From an uncultured Clostridia bacterium (lineage in GTDB: Bacteria > Bacillota > Clostridia > Oscillospirales > Acutalibacteraceae): 10,691 bases of DNA. Made by a program: the position numbers and the translations under genes. The stretch is taken from assembly GCA_944382025.1 (NCBI GenBank), contig CALWMQ010000246.1:1-10691 (forward strand), written 5' to 3'. Positions 5,501-10,691 of this stretch are shown here, one piece after another (within the stretch, counting starts at the first letter, position 1; each line of letters begins with the position of its first letter). The notes beneath the pieces are model-generated. The model worked only from the letters and a program-made list of their open reading frames with translations. It made no database searches and was not told where the DNA came from.

Positions 5501-6886
5501 ATGGAAATATCATCGTTTTATGACAAGTTGAAAGGCCGAACGGTGGCGGTATGCGGCATCGGACGCAATAATACCCCGGTGGTGCTCCAGCTTCTGGAGC
5601 ACGGTGCCCAGGTACTGGCCTGCGACCGCCGTTCCCGGGAGGAATTGGGAACGGCTGCGGAGGAGTTGGAAAAAGCGGGCGCCGTGCTCCGGTTGGGAGA
5701 GGACTATCTTGACTCCCTGGACGCGGACCTGATTCTCCGCACGCCGGGCATGAAGCCCTATCTGCCTCCCTTTGAGGAGGCCCGGGGCCGAGGGGTTCCG
5801 GTATCCTCGGAGATGGAGCTGTTTTTTGAACTGTGTCCGGCTTCTATCTATGGCGTGACCGGCTCCGACGGCAAAACCACCACGACTACCATCGTGGCGG
5901 GCCTGCTGTCCGCCGCCGGGAGGACGGTCCACCTGGGCGGCAACATCGGCCGCCCCCTGCTGCCGGTTATCGAGGACATTCGTCCTCAGGACGCGGCGGT
6001 GGTGGAACTGTCCAGCTTCCAGCTCACCCGCATGGAGCAGAGCCCTCATGTGGCGGTGGTCACCAACGTGGCTCCCAACCATCTGGATTGGCACACCGAC
6101 ATGCAGGAATATATCGACGCCAAAAAAAACCTGGTACTCCACCAGAAACCGGAAGACCGGGCAGTGCTCAACGCGGACAATACCATTACCGCCGGGTTCG
6201 CGGAGAATTGTCCCGGACAGGTATACTGGTTTTCCCGGAAGGGTCGGGTAAACAGAGGCACCTTTTTGGGGGAGGATGGGGTTCTCTACGGCACAAACGG
6301 CCAGAACGCGCCTACAGCTATCCTCCCTGCCCAGGAGATCAAGCTGCCAGGGGATCACAATGTGGAAAATTTTCTGGCGGCCTTCGCCGCTCTGTGGGGA
6401 GAGGTTTCCCCAGAAATCATGGCGGCGTATGCCCGCAGCTTCAGTGGTGTGCCCCACCGCTGCGAACTGGTGCGTGAGTTGGACGGTGTCCGCTGGTATA
6501 ACGACTCCATCGGCACCAGTCCCTCCCGAACCATTGCCGGGCTCAAGGCCTTCCACCGGAAGGTCATCCTGATCGCCGGGGGATACGATAAGCATATCCC
6601 CTATGATCCCCTTGGCCCTGTAGCCGCTGACACCGTCAGCGCTGCCATCCTCATGGGTGCTACTGCCGACGCTATTCAGGCAGCTATCAGGCACTGCTCC
6701 GACCTGCCTGTTTTCCGGGTTCCGGACATGGAGGAAGCAGTGCTTACTGCCCGCCGCCTGGCGGAACCGGGAGATATTGTGTTTATGTCCCCAGCCAGTG
6801 CCAGCTTCGACCTATACAAAAATTTTGAGGAACGGGGCGATCATTTTAAACGGCTGGTGAACCAGCTGATGCCGGGGGAAGCGTAA
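5501..6886 (+). CDS. murD: UDP-N-acetylmuramoyl-L-alanine--D-glutamate ligase MurD
   Basis: A cytoplasmic ATP-dependent ligase adding D-glutamate to UDP-MurNAc-L-Ala in peptidoglycan precursor synthesis. At 461 aa it has the usual MurD length and three-domain order. Visible: the N-terminal UDP-binding Rossmann part (VAVCGIGRNN, 15-24), ATP P-loop TGSDGKTTTTT (120-130), the MurD signature ELSSFQLTRME (169-179), NHLDWH (193-198), the likely carbamylated lysine in YIDAKKN (204-210), GDHNVEN (284-290), PHRCE (318-322), the ADP-binding NDSIGTSPSRT (334-344), GGYDKHIPYDP (360-370) and the C-terminal SPASASFDLYKNF (430-442) plus ERGDHF (444-449). The ATG at 5501 aligns with family N-termini; its ribosome site is weak (GGGA 11 nt away, AAAGGA 16 nt away). 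The gene stands outside a dcw cluster, ahead of two peptidases. Confidence 0.97.
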   Translation: MEISSFYDKLKGRTVAVCGIGRNNTPVVLQLLEHGAQVLACDRRSREELGTAAEELEKAGAVLRLGEDYLDSLDADLILRTPGMKPYLPPFEEARGRGVPVSSEMELFFELCPASIYGVTGSDGKTTTTTIVAGLLSAAGRTVHLGGNIGRPLLPVIEDIRPQDAAVVELSSFQLTRMEQSPHVAVVTNVAPNHLDWHTDMQEYIDAKKNLVLHQKPEDRAVLNADNTITAGFAENCPGQVYWFSRKGRVNRGTFLGEDGVLYGTNGQNAPTAILPAQEIKLPGDHNVENFLAAFAALWGEVSPEIMAAYARSFSGVPHRCELVRELDGVRWYNDSIGTSPSRTIAGLKAFHRKVILIAGGYDKHIPYDPLGPVAADTVSAAILMGATADAIQAAIRHCSDLPVFRVPDMEEAVLTARRLAEPGDIVFMSPASASFDLYKNFEERGDHFKRLVNQLMPGEA

Positions 6887-7294
6887 CCGAACGAAGGGAT
6901 GGATAGCTCAGGGGATATAGGTGCCCGGTTCCTGAGTCATAGGAGCCGGGCCGTTCGGGAGTCCTATCTTCGGGAAAGCCGGATTGGCTGGGCACCGGTA
7001 CTTTGAGCCGTTCCCGTCACCTACAGAATCCCTTGTTTTTCCAAGGGGGCGGATTTCGATTGCCCCGGGTTCCTCTGGCGGCCGTTTTATGGAAGCCGGG
7101 AGTCCTGTGGAAAACGGACTTCTGTAAAAAACAGCATATCGCCACCTGAGGCTGTCCTGCGGGAATCCCACCTCGTAAAGATCCGGCGGACTTTGTGGGT
7201 GGCCCTGTCCCGCTATATTTCCCCATTCTATGGGCGGCCCCCGTTTCATGGGAACTCGGGTTCCCGGAATGTGAAAAGGAAGGAGTCATGATCG
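6887..7294. other. 408-bp gap between murD and the M42 operon with nested inverted repeats
   Basis: No supported gene: the 113-codon minus-strand frame across it has no recognisable family and no good ribosome site. The first 70 nt can form an outer stem CCGAACG (6887-6893) with CGTTCGG (6952-6958) around an inner 11-bp stem (6923-6933 with 6941-6951, one G-T pair, 7-nt loop). CTCAGG (6907-6912) can instead pair with CCTGAG (6931-6936). Further small hairpins are CCCTTG/CAAGGG (7030-7047) and GGGAAC/GTTCCC (7250-7265), the latter just before the M42 ribosome site. A possible weak promoter is TTTGTG-N16-TATATT (7192-7219). It could be a processed leader, a weak terminator plus promoter, or a dispersed repeat. 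Confidence 0.5.
6923..6951 (+). terminator. Stem-loop after murD (possible terminator or processing site)
   Basis: GCCCGGTTCCT and AGGAGCCGGGC form an 11-bp stem with one G-T pair and a 7-nt loop, 37 nt after the murD stop. No U-tract follows, so it is not a standard rho-independent terminator; the structure is clear, the function is not. Confidence 0.4.
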
Positions 7295-8323
7295 ATGGAT
7301 ATTATCAAGTGCCTGGAAGAGCTGTGCGCCACTCCCGGCGTGGGCGGCATGGAGGACGCAGCCCTGGCTGCTGCGGCTATGCTGCGGGACTATACAGAGG
7401 AAGTGACGGTGGATCCCCTGGGTAATGTGCTGGGGATCCGTCGCTGCGGTAAGGCGAATGCTCCCCTTGTACTGCTGGAAGCTCATATTGATGAGATTGG
7501 TTTCATCGTCACTCATGTGGACGACGGAGGCTTCGTACATGTGGCCCCAGTGGGAGGCGTGGATTCCCGGGCGCTTGCCGCTGCCGAAGTGGTACTGTGG
7601 GGAGAGAAGCCCCTGAAGGGGGTATTCTGCTCCACCCCACCTCATTTGAGCAGGGGGGAGGAATCTCTTCCCCCTGTCCCGGACATGGGAATTGATGTGG
7701 GACTGGACGCTAAAAAGGCCCGGCGGCTGCTGCCTCCGGGCACCCGGGGCACCTTCCGGGCCCATTTTGAACGGCTGCCGGGAGGGCGGGTATGTTCCAA
7801 GGCCCTGGACGACCGGGCAGGCGTGGCGGCGGTGCTATATTGCCTGGAACTGCTGAAGGAAAAGACATTGTCCTGTGATGTGGCGGCAGCCTTCTGCGTT
7901 CAGGAGGAACTGGGTACTCGGGGAGCTCTCACCGCCTCCCACACCCTGCGCCCGGACAAGGCCATCGCAGTGGATGTCAGCTTTGCCCGAACCCCTGACG
8001 CCGATCCCGCCAAATGCGGAATCATGGGCAAGGGGCCTATGGTCGGCTGGTCCCCCTGTCTGGACTACGAAATTACCCGGCGGCTGGAGGATCTGGCTGC
8101 GGAAAGAACCATTCCCTTCCAGCCTGAGGTCATGAGCGGGGGCACCGGTACCGACGCTGACGCTATCGCCTCCGCCCGGGCCGGCGTACCCACCGGCCTT
8201 CTCTCCATTCCCCTGCGGTATATGCATACTCCCGTGGAAATGATCCAGGTCAGCGATGTGGAACAGGTGGGGGCCTTGATGGCCGCCTTTGTGGAAACGG
8301 AAAGGGCAGGTGACGCGGAATGA
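7295..8323 (+). CDS. M42 family metallo-aminopeptidase (FrvX/glutamyl aminopeptidase type), first of two
   Basis: A 342-aa cytoplasmic dinuclear-metal aminopeptidase of the TET type; the family forms large dodecamers that trim peptides from the N-terminus. Expected catalytic set is present: H64 and D66 in LEAHIDEIGFIV (61-72), the bridging D172 in KALDDRAG (169-176), E204 and E205 in VQEELGTRGA (202-211), D227 in AVDVS (225-229) and H311 in RYMHTPVEMI (308-317). SGGTGTDADAI (281-291) is also typical. ATG 7295 is preferred because AAAGGAAGGAG ends 10 nt before it; an ATG at 7288 is out of frame. The second M42 gene overlaps by 4 nt, so the two are translationally coupled. Substrate preference cannot be read from the sequence. 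Confidence 0.95.
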   Translation: MDIIKCLEELCATPGVGGMEDAALAAAAMLRDYTEEVTVDPLGNVLGIRRCGKANAPLVLLEAHIDEIGFIVTHVDDGGFVHVAPVGGVDSRALAAAEVVLWGEKPLKGVFCSTPPHLSRGEESLPPVPDMGIDVGLDAKKARRLLPPGTRGTFRAHFERLPGGRVCSKALDDRAGVAAVLYCLELLKEKTLSCDVAAAFCVQEELGTRGALTASHTLRPDKAIAVDVSFARTPDADPAKCGIMGKGPMVGWSPCLDYEITRRLEDLAAERTIPFQPEVMSGGTGTDADAIASARAGVPTGLLSIPLRYMHTPVEMIQVSDVEQVGALMAAFVETERAGDAE

Positions 8324-9348
8324 TGCAGCATCTGAAAAAGCTGTGCTCCTTGCCCGGTGTCTCCGGACGGGAGGCCCCGGTGCGGGAATATATTTTAAAG
8401 GCTCTGGAACAGAGTCCGGCCGAGATGACCGTAACAGTAGACCCTCTGGGCAGCGTCATTGCCCGGATCAAAGGGGAAAACCCGGCTCCTAAATCCCTGC
8501 TTCTGGCCGCCCATATGGACGAGGTTGGCCTTATCATCACCGGCATCACTGAGGATGGGTATCTGCGTTTCACCACAGTGGGCGGGTTGGATGCCCGGGT
8601 CCTGTATGCCCGGCGGGTGAGAGTAAACGGCCATCTCGGCATCATTGGGGGCAAGGCCACCCATCAATGCACTAAGGAGGAAAAGGAGACAGCACCTTCT
8701 GTTTCCAAGATGCTCATCGACGTTGGCGCCTCTTCCCGGGAAGAGGCGGAGCAGCTGGCCCGTCCCGGGGATACCGCCGTGTTCGACAGCGATTACCAGA
8801 AGCTGGAGGGCGGCTATTTCAAGGCCCGGGCCCTGGATGATCGGGCAGGCTGCGCCCTGCTGCTGGAACTGGCAGGCCGGGTACCCGGCTATGACCTGAC
8901 TCTGGCCTTCACCGTCCAGGAGGAGGTGGGCCTCCGGGGAGCCAAGGCAGTAGCCTACGCTGTGCAGCCGGACTATGCGGTGGCAGTGGACGCCACCACC
9001 GCGGCGGACACCGCCGGTGTACCTGAGGACAAACAGGTATGCCGTACCGGCCAAGGAGCCGTGGTATCCTTTATGGACAACCGGACTTTGTATGACAAGA
9101 AACTGTACGATACGATTTTCCGTCTCGCCGGCGAACTGGATATCCGGATCCAGCCTAAGACCATGGTAGCCGGCGGCAACGATGCCGGAGCCATGCAGTT
9201 GGCGGGAGCGGGTTGTAAGGTGGCGGCGGTGTCTCTGCCCTGCCGGTATATCCATTCCGGGAGCTGCGTGCTCCAAAAAAGGGATGTCCAGGACACCCTG
9301 GCCCTGTTGCAGGCGCTGGCCGACAGCCTGCCCGGGGCGGAACTCTGA
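8320..9348 (+). CDS. M42 family metallo-aminopeptidase, second of two
   Basis: A second 342-aa M42 peptidase, clearly diverged from its neighbour but with all expected metal and catalytic residues: H65 and D67 in LAAHMDEVGLII (62-73), D173 in RALDDRAG (170-177), E201 and E202 in VQEEVGLRGA (199-208), D224 in AVDAT (222-226) and H312 in RYIHSGSCV (309-317). The usual proline after HS is glycine here. VAGGNDAGAM (283-292) corresponds to the SGGTGTDA segment of the first copy. Its ATG overlaps the stop of the first gene (ATGA at 8320-8323), and the ribosome site is weak, as expected with coupling. Known archaeal TET2/TET3 peptidases can form mixed complexes, so a hetero-oligomer is possible; that is inference. 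Confidence 0.95.
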   Translation: MMQHLKKLCSLPGVSGREAPVREYILKALEQSPAEMTVTVDPLGSVIARIKGENPAPKSLLLAAHMDEVGLIITGITEDGYLRFTTVGGLDARVLYARRVRVNGHLGIIGGKATHQCTKEEKETAPSVSKMLIDVGASSREEAEQLARPGDTAVFDSDYQKLEGGYFKARALDDRAGCALLLELAGRVPGYDLTLAFTVQEEVGLRGAKAVAYAVQPDYAVAVDATTAADTAGVPEDKQVCRTGQGAVVSFMDNRTLYDKKLYDTIFRLAGELDIRIQPKTMVAGGNDAGAMQLAGAGCKVAAVSLPCRYIHSGSCVLQKRDVQDTLALLQALADSLPGAEL

Positions 9349-9362
9349 AAGGAGCGGCGGCT

Positions 9363-10148
9363 ATGATCCGTGTCCTTCGCCCGGAAGACCACCTCCGTCT
9401 GACCCAGGCGGCGGAAACCACCCGTCCCGACGATCCCCTGGAGGCCGCCGGACGGATCCTGTGCCTGGCAGCGGCTTACGGCCTCTCCAGGCCCTTTATC
9501 CGGTTCTGGTCTGGGGAAGCGGACGCTTTTATTTCCCTGTTGGACGGACAAGCTGTGGTAGTCCCCTCCCGAACCAGCGAGGGGCGGGAAGAATTGATGA
9601 CGTTTCTCACCATGCAGCCGGAAATCCGGGCTGTCCGGTCCACAGCGGCCTTTGCCCGCTTTCTGACGCAACGCCAGCCAGGAATCTGGTTCGGGATAAA
9701 AACCGGAGAGGTGATGACTCCCAGCGGGCCTCTGTCCCTCCCGGACCGCTCTGTGGAATCCCTGCCTCCCCGGGAGCTCTATCCCCTGCTGCAAAGCGGC
9801 TTCCGGGAGGGGCTCCCCCCTTTTGAAAGCTGGTATCCCGATGTGTCCCACCGGCTGCGCCACGGCCTGTGCCGGGTAGCTGGAATCCGAGAAAACGGAA
9901 TACCAGCCGCCTCCGCCATGACAGTAGCGGAATGGCCCGGGGGCGCCCTGATCGGCGCGGTGGTCACCCGGCCGGATTGCCGGGGCCGGGGACTGGCCTC
10001 TAGCTGTGTTTCCGCCCTGACCGCTGACCTGTTGGCGGAGCACCGCCGGGTACTGCTCTCCCCCAAAAACGACTACGCCAGGAGGCTGTATGCCCACCTG
10101 GGGTTTGTACCCTTTGGCGACTGGGGCAGTGTGAACAGACAGCCATAG
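9363..10148 (+). CDS. GNAT family N-acetyltransferase with an extra N-terminal region
   Basis: A 261-aa protein whose C-terminal half is a GNAT acetyl-CoA-dependent acyltransferase. Motif A is seen at GAVVTRPDCRGRGLASSCV (198-216), with the pyrophosphate-binding R-x-x-G-x-A at 207-212, and motif B at SPKNDYARRLYAHLGFVPFG (233-252). The first roughly 120 residues do not show a motif I recognise and may be a degenerate second GNAT fold. The substrate is unknown. The ATG at 9363 has AAAGGAG 8 nt upstream, overlapping the stop of the second M42 gene, 14 nt away, so this is the third gene of the peptidase operon. Acetylation of peptides, amino acids or the released products is a possible link, not shown by the sequence. 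Confidence 0.88.
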   Translation: MIRVLRPEDHLRLTQAAETTRPDDPLEAAGRILCLAAAYGLSRPFIRFWSGEADAFISLLDGQAVVVPSRTSEGREELMTFLTMQPEIRAVRSTAAFARFLTQRQPGIWFGIKTGEVMTPSGPLSLPDRSVESLPPRELYPLLQSGFREGLPPFESWYPDVSHRLRHGLCRVAGIRENGIPAASAMTVAEWPGGALIGAVVTRPDCRGRGLASSCVSALTADLLAEHRRVLLSPKNDYARRLYAHLGFVPFGDWGSVNRQP

Positions 10149-10203
10149 CTGGGCCGTTATACATCCTGTGTGGAAAACCGTGCGGTGAAAGGAAAAAGAG
10201 TCC

Positions 10204-10691
10204 ATGAAGCTGTTCAGGATTATGGGAGATTCCGCTGTCAGCCAGATGACGGTCAGGCCAGGAACTTCCCAAAATCACTGGGCTGCGGCTGTTTCACAAT
10301 CATATGGCCATCAAACTGGTATTAGAGGTGCTCGGCGGCTTTCACAGCCGGGCCGTCCACCGGATTCGGAATGTGGTGTTTGAGGTGTTTGCCTTGACCG
10401 GTCAGAAAGGTTTGCTCTTCACTCTGCCATGTGAAGATTCGACCAGCCGTCTGACTGGGATTATGCGGCGCATATCGCCAGCATATTCACCTCTCATGGG
10501 CAGAGATATACGATGCGGAACAGGTAGCGTCCCTGGCTGTCCGGCTTCAGCGAAACGCCACCGAAAACCGGCTGAAGTACAAGGCGTCGAAGCGGGATAT
10601 CGAATAATCCCGCCGCCCTCTCGGCGGCATAAACCGCCCGTCTGATCAAGGAACGGCTCGACCTTTGACGGCGGCGGAAAATCACATAAGG
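10204..10691 (+). pseudogene. Decayed P-loop (AAA / shikimate-kinase-like) kinase gene, running off the window
   Basis: A gene remnant readable only by changing frame. It starts at ATG 10204 after AAAGGAAAAAG and reads MKLFRIMGDSAVSQMTV. The next frame (from about 10256) reads GQELPKITGLRLFHNHMAIK and continues to about 10436 with VFEVFALTGQKGLLFT. A third frame then gives FDQPSDWDYAAHIASIFTSHG (one residue more than a short motif; about 10438-10501), and a fourth gives EIYDAEQVAS, RNATENRLKYKASKRDIE and a TAA at 10605. The phrases TGLxLFHNHM, PSDW and ENRLxxKASKRDIE are those of a family of small P-loop nucleotide or shikimate-kinase-like proteins. The Walker A GK expected after GDSAV is SQ, so even the first block is inactive. 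A CG hairpin (10612-10628) interrupts the 3' part. Exact family name is uncertain; decay is clear. Confidence 0.75.
10612..10628 (+). repeat. Small GC hairpin inside the kinase remnant
   Basis: GCCGCC (10612-10617) pairs with GGCGGC (10623-10628) around a 5-nt loop. It sits between KASKRDIE and a later stretch (around 10631-10650) that in another frame reads NRRLIKE-like, which would normally follow almost directly. This suggests a short palindromic insertion or local duplication in the decaying gene. Confidence 0.4.

Noticed and set aside
5412..5531. 39-codon upstream frame starting at the predicted murD transcription start and overlapping the murD start
   Set aside because: No ribosome site, no recognisable peptide, no signal for attenuation; likely chance.
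5510..6694. 394-codon minus-strand frame opposite murD
   Set aside because: Shadow of a GC-rich conserved gene; the murD motifs on the plus strand are unambiguous.
6895..6968. Possible tRNA gene after murD (TAGCTCAG and GTTCGGGAGTCC fragments)
   Set aside because: The acceptor stem does not pair, the central stem is 11 bp instead of 5, the base before the anticodon is not T, and the T-arm is miscounted. Kept only as part of a structure finding.
7192..7215. GGGTGG...CCCGC stretch resembling a T-box antiterminator motif upstream of the M42 operon
   Set aside because: It departs from the AGGGTGGNACCGCG core at several bases, and no specifier-loop stem or terminator/antiterminator pair can be drawn around it.
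6908..7249. 113-codon open frame on the minus strand in the murD-M42 gap
   Set aside because: No family resemblance, composition is unlike the real proteins here, and no ribosome site is visible; treated as non-coding.
10304..10645. 113-codon plus-strand frame as an intact gene
   Set aside because: Only its first part (to about 10436) has kinase-like sequence; the family sequence continues in other frames, so it is a fragment of the pseudogene.
1..10691. CRISPR array, phage genes, toxin-antitoxin or defence system
   Set aside because: No regularly spaced direct repeats and no matching protein motifs were found on either strand.

Overview
The window looks like chromosomal DNA of an anaerobic Firmicute, most likely a gut clostridium of the Oscillospiraceae/Ruminococcaceae type. 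The reasons are a GC-rich coding background, strong AGGAGG-type ribosome sites, the M42 aminopeptidase family, DUF3784 and prokaryotic RING/DUF2628 membrane proteins, and an IS200-like element. The taxonomic call is inference; no rRNA or marker long enough to settle it is present.

Left arm (1-4370, all genes on the minus strand). The window opens inside an IS200/IS605-family tnpA whose 5' half and left end are visible (1 to about 410). The element abuts a strong bidirectional terminator (417-458). Then come a small DUF3784 membrane protein (595-921), a 330-bp non-coding stretch, galU (1252-2127), and two tandem paralogous membrane proteins with an N-terminal prokaryotic RING-type zinc domain and a zinc ribbon (2248-3153 and 3198-4256). 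The RING pair has its own promoter (4338-4366), and galU has a separate near-consensus promoter (2202-2230) in the gap behind the second RING gene.

Centre (4371-5500). A repeat-like, palindrome-rich non-coding segment (about 4400-4680) is followed by an AT-rich islet. The islet carries a free-standing TfoX N-terminal-domain gene (4867-5181) with a perfect extended -10 promoter and a perfect hairpin terminator, and it probably arrived by transfer.

Right arm (5375-10691, plus strand). A TTGATA-N17-TATACT promoter precedes murD (5501-6886), the peptidoglycan-precursor ligase, here outside a dcw cluster. A 408-bp gap with nested inverted repeats follows. Next is a tight three-gene operon of two divergent M42 metallo-aminopeptidases (7295-8323, 8320-9348, overlapping by ATGA) and a GNAT acetyltransferase (9363-10148). 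The window ends in a decayed P-loop kinase gene (10204 to edge) that can be followed through at least three frame changes and has lost the Walker A lysine.

The functional themes are cell-envelope precursor supply (UDP-glucose, UDP-MurNAc-dipeptide), peptide turnover, and a poorly understood pair of membrane RING proteins. I see no defence system, CRISPR array or confident RNA gene. The most interesting items are the RING pair, the IS200 leader hairpin that hides the tnpA ribosome site, the structured gap after murD, and the decaying kinase gene.
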